This document shows positions 1 to 8,057 of a stretch of 64,000 nucleotides of DNA, in pieces. Position 1 is the first letter of the stretch; each line of letters starts with the position of its first letter. The DNA lies in assembly GCA_963782445.1 (NCBI GenBank), contig CAWAJM010000001.1, positions 1,054,001-1,118,000 of the forward strand, written 5' to 3'. The position numbers and the translations under genes are program-made. The stretch is from ZC4RG20 sp963782445 (GTDB lineage Bacteria; Pseudomonadota; Gammaproteobacteria; Steroidobacterales; Rariloculaceae). A model generated the notes under the pieces. The model was not told the DNA's origin. It searched no databases and worked only from the letters and a program-made list of their open reading frames with translations.

Positions 1-707
1 CAGGTGGCCCCGCCCACCAGAAAATAGATTGGAAAGCCTCGGAAGCCGACTTGCGCCATGGCGTAGATGATGGCGATGCCGAGCGCGCCCAAGCCAAGCA
101 TGCCCCATGCGACGCCGTTGCTGTAGCCGAGGGCCACGACCAAAATTGCCCCAAGGTCGTCGACGATCGCGAGCGACAGCATGAACACGCGTAGGCTCTG
201 CGGTATGCGTGCTCCGAGCAGGGCCAGGGCACCGACGACAAACGCCGTGTCGGTTGCCATTACGCTGCCCCAACCGCTCTGTCCAGGTTTGCCCCATTGC
301 AGGACCATAAACAGAGCCGCCGGGACGAGCATGCCCCCGAGCGCGGCCGCGATCGACAACGCGGCCATCCGCGGGTGGCGGAGCTCGCCGAGGACGAGCT
401 CCCGCTTGAGCTCCAGGGCGACGAGAAAAAAGAACAGCGTCATCAGGCCGTCGTTGATCCAGGCTCGCAATGAACGGACGAACTCGAACGGGCCGAGTCT
501 GAGGCCGACCGGGGTCTCCCAGGCGCTCAAGAACGGGTGGGCCCAGGGGGAGTTGGCCAGGATGAGTGCCGAGACGGCGGACAACAGCAGGACCGCTCCG
601 CCGGCGGCCTCGATGTGCAGGAATCGGACAAACGGCCTCGTGAGGCTGTCGACAATCTCGCGCGGCAGCCGAACGTGCTCCGTATCGGCGCGTCGATTTT
701 CGCTCAT
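1..707 (-). CDS. nhaA: Na+/H+ antiporter NhaA (3' end outside window)
   Basis: Inner-membrane antiporter that exchanges internal Na+ for external H+, used in salt and alkali tolerance. Reading down from an ATG at 707 gives 235 codons beginning MSENRRADTEHVRLP, against about 390 residues in the E. coli family member, so the C-terminal part lies beyond the window start. Visible family signatures are FFFLVALELKREL in an early helix, VMATDTAFVVGALALLG (the conserved Asp of TM4) and LSLAIVDDLGAILV, which carries the paired Asp residues of TM5 needed for ion binding. It lies about 220 bp downstream of the hybrid kinase on the same strand, which may or may not be co-transcription. Identification is firm; the true C-terminus is unseen. 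Confidence 0.93.
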   Translation of the reverse strand, partial: MSENRRADTEHVRLPREIVDSLTRPFVRFLHIEAAGGAVLLLSAVSALILANSPWAHPFLSAWETPVGLRLGPFEFVRSLRAWINDGLMTLFFFLVALELKRELVLGELRHPRMAALSIAAALGGMLVPAALFMVLQWGKPGQSGWGSVMATDTAFVVGALALLGARIPQSLRVFMLSLAIVDDLGAILVVALGYSNGVAWGMLGLGALGIAIIYAMAQVGFRGFPIYFLVGGAT

Positions 708-931
708 GGCTTGCTCGCTGCGGCTACCGACGACTACCTGGAATGGCGCGATATCTTCATTCGGTCAAGGCCTGCACCCAAGTGTGCGCACGGAGGCGGA
801 TCCGTCAAATCGGCAATGGCAGGCAGCTGGATGGCCGCGCAAGCGCCATCGGCCTCTCGATAGCCGGGACTGCATTCCCATCGGCGCCCGTAGCTTGGTG
901 AGTGCGCATGCCGCGGCCGAGCAAGTGCAGG

Positions 932-3103
932 CTACGAGAGAAGCGATTCCTCGGGCGAGCTTCTCCGACGAGTCTCTCGCCGACGCGGTGAATCCGCGCC
1001 GGCAGCGACTTCCTGCAGGATCTGTTTCATCTGCGAGAAGTCGCCAGGCTTGACCAAGTGCCGGTCGAAGCCGGCTTCTCGTGATCGCCGTAGATCGCCC
1101 GGGTGCCCGTAGCCAGTCAAAGCAACGAGCTCTGCGTCATCCAGTCCAGCAAGTCTGCGCATGCGCTTCGCGACTTCGTAACCGTCGAGATCGGGAAGGC
1201 CGATATCCAAGAAGACGGCTTGCGGGTGCGATTCGCCGGCTATCCGGAGCGCCGACCGTCCGTCGTGAGCTACGGAAACGAGATGTCCGCACGCCTCGAG
1301 CAGCATTGCCAAGCTCCGAGCGCTGTCGATGTCATCGTCGACCACCAGCACTCGGAGCGAGGGCGAGCGGGCCGGTTGGGCGGCCTCTCGGGGCGATTCC
1401 GGCTGTGCTGCCGAAACCGTCGGCAGGCGCACCGTGAATTCGGTGCCTTGTCCGACCACGCTGCGGACCCCAATCGTGCCGTTGTGCATGGTGACCAGCC
1501 GCTGCACCAGCGCCAAACCGATCCCAAGCCCGCCGCGTGCCCGATCGAGCGATCCTTCCGCCTGAGTGAACAGATCAAACACGCGCGGCAAAAGGTCCGG
1601 CGCGATGCCGAGGCCGGTGTCCGTCACCCGCAGCACTGCCTCGCTGCCTTCGTGCTGTACGCTTATCTCGACGCAGCCGCCGTCGTCCGTGTATTTGACT
1701 GCGTTGGTAAGCAAATTTTGCACCACCTGTTCGAGTCGGAGTGCGTCGGCGGCCACCCAGACCGGTTCGGTGGGCACCGAAACGGTGAGCACATGATGGT
1801 GCGTGTCAATCCAAGGCCGCACTATTTCGATGGCGCCCTGCACGACATCGCCGATCGAGATGTGCGCCAAATGAAGGGGGATCTTTCCGGAAGTGATGCG
1901 CGATACGTCGAGAAGGTCCTCGATGAGACGCGCGAGCCGTCCCGTCTGCCGCTCCACGATGGCTGCCGCCTGCTGCCGCGCCGCATCGTCCGCCTCGTCC
2001 AAGCAAAGCAGATGCGCGGCGTTGGCGATCGGAGCCAGCGGGCTGCGCAGTTCGTGCGCCAGCATCGCCAGGAATTCGTTCTTGCGGCGGTCGGCGTCCA
2101 GCAGTGCCATTTCCGACTGTTTGGTCGCGGTGACATCGACCGATATGCCCTGAAGACGTGAAGCCCTACCATTACTGGGCGCGAGATGGACGCCCGTATG
2201 CAGCCAGATGATGTGGCCGTCGGGCGTCATGCAGCGGTGGTCGCAGCGTTGGTCGGTTTTGGTCTCAGCCGCCTTTCGGAGCGTGTGTTCGAATTTGTCG
2301 CGATCGTCGGGATGGACTCGCATCTTCCAAAAGTCCGGACCGCTGAGCCAGCGCTCGGGCGCAGACCCTAGCATCACTTCCGCATGCGCGCTGGCATAAA
2401 GGACCTGCAATGTCGTGGGATCGGCTTCCCAGACGAACGCGTGGTCGAGGTGGTCCACGAGGCATTCGTAACGCGCTTTCATGTCTTCGGCGACGTCTCG
2501 CTCTTCCTCTGCGCGGATCTTCGCGGCGGCCATGGTCGCCTGCCTCTGGTCGATCTCGCTGCGGCGATCGAGCGCCACCGCAAGCTGATTGGCGACCGCG
2601 TTGAAGAATAGAAGATCCGACTCCCGCGGCCGACAGAGGCATTCGAGTTGTAAGGTGCCGAAGACCGGAGCGTGGCCAACAGCCAGGGGAATAAGTAGAA
2701 AGTGGCGGGGATCGCCGCCTTGCGCGACGGGCTCCGCCGGCCGCTGCCCGGATTGGCGGGGCGGACCGTCGTTGCGTGCATCGGCGACGTCGCCTGCGCG
2801 GCACAAATAAGCGTGCGCCTTTTCGGCGCGCGCCTGCGCGGTGCGCAAGGCCGGGTCCGCGGCTTGCGCCGGCGACCAAAGCAGCGTCTTGCGCGACCGG
2901 GCTCCTCGCTCGAGAATCAGTATGGCGTTGCGCGCCGGCAGCGCTTTCGCGACGTAGCCGAGGACGCTGGGGAGCATGAGCTCCGCGCTTTCGAAGCGCG
3001 TGAGCAGTTTGCTGATCTCGTACAGGTAATGAAGATGTGGGGGCGCCGGCCTGTCGGCCGGACAGGCGGCGCCCTCATCGACGATTCCGCGAGATTTCCC
3101 CAT
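932..3103 (-). CDS. Hybrid sensor histidine kinase/response regulator (GAF-PAS-HisKA-HATPase-REC)
   Basis: Apparently soluble cytoplasmic hybrid kinase of 723 residues with no membrane segments. In order: GAF-like sensor about 25-180; short coiled linker 185-212; PAS fold 215-325 with the FWKMRVHPDDRDKFE signature; HisKA with phospho-acceptor H350 in EFLAMLAHELRSPLAPIANA; HATPase_c 450-562 with N-box QNLLTNAVKY and G-boxes DTGLGIAP and GGLGIGLALV; C-terminal receiver 583-697 with acidic pair DDD at 589-591, phospho-acceptor D633 in FLDIGLPDLDGYE and Lys in HLVKPGD. The receiver tail is very basic (RRRETRRRSS). The GAF/PAS input suggests a cytosolic ligand or redox signal, but no cofactor residue is diagnostic. 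No separate DNA-binding partner is encoded nearby, so the output is unknown. Confidence 0.93.
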   Translation of the reverse strand: MGKSRGIVDEGAACPADRPAPPHLHYLYEISKLLTRFESAELMLPSVLGYVAKALPARNAILILERGARSRKTLLWSPAQAADPALRTAQARAEKAHAYLCRAGDVADARNDGPPRQSGQRPAEPVAQGGDPRHFLLIPLAVGHAPVFGTLQLECLCRPRESDLLFFNAVANQLAVALDRRSEIDQRQATMAAAKIRAEEERDVAEDMKARYECLVDHLDHAFVWEADPTTLQVLYASAHAEVMLGSAPERWLSGPDFWKMRVHPDDRDKFEHTLRKAAETKTDQRCDHRCMTPDGHIIWLHTGVHLAPSNGRASRLQGISVDVTATKQSEMALLDADRRKNEFLAMLAHELRSPLAPIANAAHLLCLDEADDAARQQAAAIVERQTGRLARLIEDLLDVSRITSGKIPLHLAHISIGDVVQGAIEIVRPWIDTHHHVLTVSVPTEPVWVAADALRLEQVVQNLLTNAVKYTDDGGCVEISVQHEGSEAVLRVTDTGLGIAPDLLPRVFDLFTQAEGSLDRARGGLGIGLALVQRLVTMHNGTIGVRSVVGQGTEFTVRLPTVSAAQPESPREAAQPARSPSLRVLVVDDDIDSARSLAMLLEACGHLVSVAHDGRSALRIAGESHPQAVFLDIGLPDLDGYEVAKRMRRLAGLDDAELVALTGYGHPGDLRRSREAGFDRHLVKPGDFSQMKQILQEVAAGADSPRRRETRRRSSPEESLLS

Positions 3104-3121
3104 TGGATTCCCTACCTTGTG

Positions 3122-3287
3122 CTAGTGGACTGTAAAGGCTGATTCGGTAGCGCCTGAACGCGTCTGGCGCGCCGGTGCCGCGTTGCTCGTCGTCGCCATA
3201 GTCACCACTATGCCTCCTCCTCGCGCCTTGCCCCGACGCGCCATCCATCGCTCAGCCACTACCGAATCAGCCGTTACAGGCCACTAG
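3122..3287. repeat. 166-bp inverted-repeat (MITE-like) element
   Basis: Two 29-bp terminal arms, 3122-3150 and 3259-3287, are inverted copies of each other differing at 2 positions. They enclose a 108-bp core that itself holds a small dyad around 3198-3213 (CATAGT...ACTATG). There is no plausible ORF inside. The element sits in the 214-bp gap between the 3' end of the KaiC-like gene and the 5' end of the hybrid kinase gene, both on the minus strand, and its outermost bases form CTAG at each end. The structure is that of a non-autonomous miniature transposable element or a large structured intergenic repeat. No second copy was noticed in this window and no parent transposase is present. Confidence 0.7.
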
Positions 3288-3317
3288 TTCGTAAACATGC
3301 GCGTCACGCTTGGGCGC

Positions 3318-5492
3318 TCAAGAGCCTGGACGTTCGTGCCGATTGTCTTCGCGGCCATCAGTCGGCGCCGGCCCGTCGGTCGCGTCTGTCCTCGGCCCTA
3401 CCCGTGCGCCGCCCGATTCGATGTTGAAAAGATAGGTTCCAAAGTCGTGTGCGCTGCCGCGCGTCTTGACGACGGACACTGTCGGCTTCCGTTCGCCCGG
3501 CTGGGCGAGGTAGCGCAGCACGATAAGATTGTCCGCCAGTGGCGAAAAGCGCTGCGAGGTGATGCTCTCGTCAGAATACAGCGATACGGATTCGAGGGTG
3601 AGCACCGTGGTGACGCCGAGGGCCTTGAAGCGCGAGACGAGCGCGAAAAGATGCCGGCGCAAAACGCTGCGCGCGATGCTCGCGGTGCCGAGATGGTTGA
3701 CCCCGTCGAGTGCAAGACGACGCGTCCCTTGCGCGCGAATCTTGTCCGTGAGAAAGGATAGTAGCTGGCTGGGCTGGAGGCCTTCACGCGCGACGTAGAC
3801 GACTTCGACCAAGCCGCTCGCGATGGCGTCCTTTAGCGGGAGCCCCAAGGCTCCTGCAGCTTCGAGTATCTGCTCCGGCTTTTCCTCCAGTGTGAGGTAG
3901 AGGCCGGGCTCGCCGCGCGTCGCGCCTTCGGCAATGAATTGCAGAGCGAGGGTGCTCTTGCCGATCCCGGCGCTGCCGGCAACCAGCGTGACGCTGCGCT
4001 CCAACGGCCCGCCGCCGAGCAGGGCGTCGAGCCCGGGAACGCCGGACGGCAGGCGTATCGCGGGCTCGAGGGTTGCCGGCGACTCCGCGAGCGCGGCGGC
4101 GACATCGTAGCGGGGGTAAACGGTGATGCCGCCGGGCCCGATCGTGAGGCTGTGGCGCCCCTTGAGGTGAGCCGTATTCCTCAGTTTGTAGATTTCTAGA
4201 TAGCGCTGCCGCTCTAGGCCTTCCTCGATAGAGGTCAGCAGGACGATGCCGTCGACGACCGTTTCTTCTACACCGAAGCGGCTGATCTGGGTCGAGCCGT
4301 ACGGAATGTCCGTGACGAAGAAGCCGACGGCCTCGGCGTTCTGCACGATGCTGCAGAGCTGAAAGGTTTTTTCCCGGGCAAGCTGCGGGTCTTTGATTTT
4401 GTGCAGGAATACGGACAGCGAGTCGATGACCACACGCTGCGCGCCCATCGCTTCGATACGCTGGCGCATCATCAGAAGATGCGCCTCGACCATGATATTG
4501 GGCTGCGGAATGAAGACGACCTCGACCATTCCGCGCTCGATCTCGGCCTCGAGATCCCAGCCGAGGCCGCGGGCGCTTGCGCGAAGCCGTTCCGCGGTTT
4601 CCTCGAAGGAGAACACGATGCCTTTCTCCCCTCGCTGTGCGCCGCGGTAAATGAATTCGAGCGACAGCACGGACTTACCCGTGCCGGCCACGCCGGCGAC
4701 GAGCAGGCTCGAGCCTCGCGGGATGCCTTCCCCGAGGAGATCGTCCAGTTTCGAGACGCCCGTGGCGAGGCGAAGCGGCCGCTCCGCGAGTTCCTCTCTT
4801 TGGATGGAGACACGGGGCGCGAACACTTCGATACCGTTATGGGAGATCGTGAACGAATGTTCGTCGCGGCTGTGGTTCGTGCCGCGCATCTTGACGATCT
4901 GGATATAACGCTGCTGCTCGCCCGACTGCTCGCGTTGGTGCAGCGTAATCATACCGTCGACGATCGAGAACAGTGGATTCGTAGCGACGTTGAGAGGAGC
5001 GAATTCACCGATGAGGAAGGAGGTGGCTTCCCACGCCATGAGGTTGACGGCGAGCTCGTAACCGAACTTGCGCAGGTCCTCACGGGATGCTGAGAGATCG
5101 TCGAATACACGGAAGCTGTCGATCACGACGATGGCTGGCTTCGCGTTGCGGACATGCCCCATGACGAGGTCGGCGCTGCTTGCGAGCCCTTGTGTGCGCA
5201 GTATGACGCCGAGGTCTATGAACTGTATATCGTGTTCCAGCTTGCTTGCGTCGAAGAATGAGAACTGGCTCAGATATCGCAGCGTCTTGGCGGTTGGCTC
5301 GGATAGGGTGCTGAAGTAGAGTGTGCGGTAACCGGCGGATGAATTGTGGAAGCACATCTGTTGGGCGAGCACGGTTTTACCCGCACCCGGCGGTCCGGCG
5401 ATGACGGTCACCGAACCGCGCGGCAGGCCGCCCTCGAGGAGCTCGTCGAGATTGCGCACACCCGTTTCCAAACGTGCGATCGCATGCGTCAT
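3318..5492 (-). CDS. KaiC-like RecA-superfamily ATPase with three tandem KaiC domains
   Basis: A 724-residue cytoplasmic ATPase related to the clock protein KaiC. KaiC has two RecA-like domains; here three start at about residues 8, 241 and 480, each opening with a GVxxLDxLL motif. Walker A motifs are GPPGAGKT (33-40), GVAGTGKS (267-274) and GSAGIGKS (506-513). The catalytic Glu pair follows the second strand in domains 2 (FSFEET) and 3 (LTLEEK) but is absent from domain 1 (FSTLSEP), suggesting that domain 1 binds rather than hydrolyses ATP. No kaiA or kaiB is nearby, so a circadian role is not implied; stand-alone KaiC-like proteins in proteobacteria are linked to stress or signalling regulation. 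The start codon overlaps the stop of the upstream gene (TAATG). Confidence 0.9.
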   Translation of the reverse strand: MTHAIARLETGVRNLDELLEGGLPRGSVTVIAGPPGAGKTVLAQQMCFHNSSAGYRTLYFSTLSEPTAKTLRYLSQFSFFDASKLEHDIQFIDLGVILRTQGLASSADLVMGHVRNAKPAIVVIDSFRVFDDLSASREDLRKFGYELAVNLMAWEATSFLIGEFAPLNVATNPLFSIVDGMITLHQREQSGEQQRYIQIVKMRGTNHSRDEHSFTISHNGIEVFAPRVSIQREELAERPLRLATGVSKLDDLLGEGIPRGSSLLVAGVAGTGKSVLSLEFIYRGAQRGEKGIVFSFEETAERLRASARGLGWDLEAEIERGMVEVVFIPQPNIMVEAHLLMMRQRIEAMGAQRVVIDSLSVFLHKIKDPQLAREKTFQLCSIVQNAEAVGFFVTDIPYGSTQISRFGVEETVVDGIVLLTSIEEGLERQRYLEIYKLRNTAHLKGRHSLTIGPGGITVYPRYDVAAALAESPATLEPAIRLPSGVPGLDALLGGGPLERSVTLVAGSAGIGKSTLALQFIAEGATRGEPGLYLTLEEKPEQILEAAGALGLPLKDAIASGLVEVVYVAREGLQPSQLLSFLTDKIRAQGTRRLALDGVNHLGTASIARSVLRRHLFALVSRFKALGVTTVLTLESVSLYSDESITSQRFSPLADNLIVLRYLAQPGERKPTVSVVKTRGSAHDFGTYLFNIESGGARVGPRTDATDGPAPTDGREDNRHERPGS

Positions 5493-5959
5493 TATTTTGC
5501 CACCCTGTCAGGCCCGCGCTGCACCGGGTCCGCAGGCGCCTTTTTTCGCCGGCGGGCCTGTTCGAGCGTCACGTGCGCTAGCTCGGCATGCAGTGCGGGC
5601 GTGAGTACGTCGGCAACCAGGTTGCCCAGCACGGTCAGGAACTCGGTCAGAACGAACCGTGAGGCCTCCAGCGCTTGCACCTGACCCAATGCAGCGGCGT
5701 GCGCTCGCAGCTGTTCGGAGCGCAGGCCGTTCGAATCCACCGCCAACGGCGATAGCAGCGGGAATTTGTCGGCGGCGTCATGTAACACGCGATCGGCAAT
5801 GGCCATTAAGGTAACGTCGCCAAGGGTGCGGGCCGAGCGGCGCCATAGGGCGCCGAAGGCCTCGTCGAAATACGCGAACGTCTCTGCGGCGGAGAGGCCG
5901 CTAACGGCGCGCTCGACCCAGAGCTCTACCGCCGCGCTGTGAGAATTGTCATCGGCCAT
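5492..5959 (-). CDS. Hypothetical protein coupled to the KaiC-like ATPase
   Basis: A 155-residue, predicted all-helical cytoplasmic protein with no signal peptide or membrane segment. It begins MADDNSHSAAVELWVERAV and ends in a basic tail (ARRRKKAPADPVQRGPDRVAK). I recognise no family. Its stop codon shares one base with the start of the KaiC-like gene, so the two are almost certainly translated together and the protein is a good candidate for a regulator, adaptor or sensor of that ATPase. The start at 5959 is the first ATG after the intergenic region; an alternative start would be close by. The call as a gene rests on codon bias and coupling. Confidence 0.72.
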   Translation of the reverse strand: MADDNSHSAAVELWVERAVSGLSAAETFAYFDEAFGALWRRSARTLGDVTLMAIADRVLHDAADKFPLLSPLAVDSNGLRSEQLRAHAAALGQVQALEASRFVLTEFLTVLGNLVADVLTPALHAELAHVTLEQARRRKKAPADPVQRGPDRVAK

Positions 5960-6427
5960 GGACTATCGCTGCTCAATATTGCCGTACAGCAGTGGTGTGG
6001 ACGCCGGGCGGACCCGGCAGGTTCCACGGTGCAGCTACCATCCGACGGGTCGAGCATTTCGCCTTCCTTTAGGAGAGGTTTCGCCCGGTTGAAGCGCGCT
6101 GGTAGCGGAATCCGCCAGCGAGGAAACGCGCTCTGCGACGATAGTTTTTTGCCGGCCGCGAAATTGTGTTGTAGCAGGCTAGGCCCCAACAGGGACATAG
6201 TCAACAAGGGAAAGTAGGAGATTGGCGCGGGCCGCGCCGTGGAACCGAGAGGGTCGCCGACCGGCTGGCTCTCTGGGAGGACAGAGGTTGGAACTCATCG
6301 ATTGCGAATTCGTAGATAAGGCGGCGCCCGAGAAGAGCCGTATGCTCCGCCGAGCGTTTGTCGCGGCAACGCTTCGCGATCGTGGGTCCGCAGGTTCAGC
6401 GCTCTGTACGCGTGCGGAAGTAGTTGC
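5960..6427. other. 468-bp divergent intergenic region
   Basis: The space between the start of the KaiC-associated operon (minus) and marC (plus) must contain two divergent promoters. I see no convincing protein-coding segment; open frames across it lack family resemblance and plausible ribosome sites. No strong terminator, repeat or RNA gene was recognised. A GGAAG run at about 6416-6420 is the likely Shine-Dalgarno of marC. Confidence 0.4.
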
Positions 6428-7072
6428 TTGACTGCTCAAGCTTTCGCCACTGGCGCCTCGGCCTTCACGGCCTTTTTCGCGACAATCGGCCCCCTCGACG
6501 TCGCGGCGATCTTTGCCGCGCTGACCCCGAGCGCGTCGCGCCAGGTGCGCCGCTCCATGGCCGTGCGCGGCACCGCCGTCGCCGCGATCATCCTCGTTCC
6601 CGTTGCATTGTTCGGCAAACCGCTTCTCGATACGCTCGGCGTCTCGCTGCCGGCGCTCAGAACCGCCGGCGGCGTTCTGCTCTTGCTCATCGGTATCGAC
6701 CTCGTGTTCGGGCGCACGTCGGGCAGCACGTCCGCGACGCCTGAGGAGCGACGCGAGGCGGTCGGCAAGGACGACATCGCCGTGTTTCCCCTCGCGACGC
6801 CGCTCATCGCCGGGCCCGGCGCAATGGGCGCGGCGATCCTGCTCATGAGCAACGCCCACGGCTCGATTATGCTGCAGGCAATTGTCCTCGGCGCGCTGCT
6901 GCTAATGTTGGCCCTGACTTTGCTCGCCCTGCTGCTCGCGGGCGAGATCGTCCGGCTTCTCGGTGTCACCGGGATGCACGTCGTCGGGCGAGTTTTCGGC
7001 ATACTGCTGGCCGCCATGGCCGTGCAGTTCGTCTTCGACGGCATCGAGCAGAGCGGGTTGCTTGGTGGCTGA
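6428..7072 (+). CDS. MarC family integral membrane protein
   Basis: A 214-residue inner-membrane protein with about six hydrophobic helices, matching the MarC family in length and pattern. Diagnostic stretches are FFATIGPLDVAAIFAALTP near the N-terminus, a central hydrophilic loop, and FPLATPLIAGPGAMGAAI, the family's conserved PLxxPLxxGPG signature. MarC proteins have no firmly proven function; the historic link to multiple antibiotic resistance was withdrawn. The start is a TTG preceded at good spacing by GGAAG, and no upstream in-frame ATG fits. The gene is divergent from the KaiC operon. Confidence 0.9.
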   Translation: MTAQAFATGASAFTAFFATIGPLDVAAIFAALTPSASRQVRRSMAVRGTAVAAIILVPVALFGKPLLDTLGVSLPALRTAGGVLLLLIGIDLVFGRTSGSTSATPEERREAVGKDDIAVFPLATPLIAGPGAMGAAILLMSNAHGSIMLQAIVLGALLLMLALTLLALLLAGEIVRLLGVTGMHVVGRVFGILLAAMAVQFVFDGIEQSGLLGG

Positions 7073-7291
7073 GGGGGCTACGGCCAGTCAATGAGCCGCT
7101 TGCCGCGCACAATCGAGTCCCCGTGCCTCGTCGAGATCGAAGCTCAGCGAGTATCCGAATTGCGCTCGGGCAAAATAGTCGACCGGCGGGGCGCTGCTTC
7201 GGCTATCATCGAGGTGCAACCGCAAAGCGCGAACCAGGGCAATTCCGCCCCCGCCCACCTTTAGCGATTCTACCTCCTCGAGGAGGATTCC

Positions 7292-7465
7292 ATGGGACGC
7301 AAGCTGTATGTAGGCAATCTGCCTTTCTCCGCGATCGAAGAGTCCTTGGGCGCGGAGTTCGTCGCGCACGGACGCGTGGAATCCGTGAAGCTCAAGGAGT
7401 CCGAGCCGCAGGCGAAGAGGACGGATGGAAGCCGGCGCGGACTCGGCGGGGTAAGCGGGTGGTGA
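7292..7465 (+). CDS. Short divergent RRM RNA-binding protein
   Basis: A 57-codon ORF with a strong AGGAGG Shine-Dalgarno six bases before the ATG. It begins MGRKLYVGNLPFSAIEESLG, a good RNP2 motif (LYVGNLPF), followed by a degraded RNP1-like stretch (GSRRGLGGV in place of the usual RGFGFV). It stops after that region, lacking the last helix and strand of a normal RRM of about 80 residues. It may be a truncated remnant of a glycine-rich RRM protein like the intact one at 13871-14128, or an expressed short form. Its stop codon overlaps the GTG start of the following ORF (GTGA), which argues that translation still proceeds through it. Confidence 0.55.
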   Translation: MGRKLYVGNLPFSAIEESLGAEFVAHGRVESVKLKESEPQAKRTDGSRRGLGGVSGW

Positions 7466-7767
7466 GCCCATCGGGCTCGGAGGGTTCCGCGGCCGCTGCG
7501 CTCCAGTTGCCGGACCCGTACCGAATCCTCTCCATTCGTTCCGTTCCGGCGCCGAGCGGCGCGGCAGGGCCGAACTGGCACCGGTACGAGATCAGCCAGG
7601 GGCGCAATCGGATCGTCGGCTATCGCGACGGGGGCCTCGAGAGCGTCACCTCGGCGGTGCAGGCAATCGTGGTCGCATTGAATGAACGCCGGTGGCCGCG
7701 TCGCGGCCGCGTGCAGGTGGTGCTGGGGCGCGCATCGGCTGCGGCGCCGGTGGGTAAGCCGCCCTGA
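7462..7767 (+). CDS. Small hypothetical protein
   Basis: A 101-residue protein starting at GTG within a GTGA overlap with the preceding RRM ORF. It begins VSPSGSEGSAAAALQLPDPY and contains a compact conserved-looking core: YRILSIRSVPAPSG, then WHRYEISQGRNRIVGYRDG, then a helix SAVQAIVVALNER, ending in an Arg-rich tail. It has no signal peptide or membrane helix. No named family is recognised. Its position between an RRM ORF and a zinc-finger ORF, both in tight same-strand order, suggests one small transcript related to RNA or stress functions. The call is moderate because the ORF is short. Confidence 0.55.
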   Translation: MSPSGSEGSAAAALQLPDPYRILSIRSVPAPSGAAGPNWHRYEISQGRNRIVGYRDGGLESVTSAVQAIVVALNERRWPRRGRVQVVLGRASAAAPVGKPP

Positions 7768-7777
7768 GCGAGGGTGC

Positions 7778-8002
7778 ATGGCCGATCCTCCGCACTCGAA
7801 CGTCAAGCGGCTCCGCACAGCACCGCGGATTCTGACGGGCGACGGCTCGGAGGCCCATCGGGTTCCGGTGCCCGAGTGCTCCTTTTGTGGGCGGCCGTTG
7901 GGGGAGGCGCGCTATTTGGTAGTCACGAAGACGGCGCGGATCTGCGAGCAGTGCGTCGGCACTTTTTCCGAGCTCGTCGGTGCGTTGCCGCGAGGCGAGT
8001 AG
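7778..8002 (+). CDS. ClpX-type C4 zinc-finger mini-protein
   Basis: A 74-residue protein whose C-terminal half, CSFCGRPLGEARYLVV through ICEQCVGTFSEL, is the four-cysteine zinc-binding domain found at the N-terminus of ClpX (CxxC...CxxC), without any AAA+ domain. In ClpX this domain dimerises and binds adaptors and substrates such as SspB or lambda O. A free-standing copy could act as an adaptor, a competitor for adaptor binding, or an independent small zinc protein. It starts at ATG ten bases after the upstream stop and probably belongs to the same small operon. The assignment of the domain is firm; the role is inferred. Confidence 0.78.
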   Translation: MADPPHSNVKRLRTAPRILTGDGSEAHRVPVPECSFCGRPLGEARYLVVTKTARICEQCVGTFSELVGALPRGE

Positions 8003-8057
8003 CCAGAGTGCACGAAGTCCCGCGGCGCCCGCTGCCCACCACGCATAGTTTCGGGCT

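Noticed and set aside
6179..6859. Minus-strand open frame covering marC
   Set aside because: Charged, repeat-like translation without domain features; the plus strand gives a perfect MarC membrane pattern.
7091..7264. 57-codon plus-strand ORF before the short RRM gene
   Set aside because: No family, no good ribosome site and no conserved pattern; it cannot be separated from chance.
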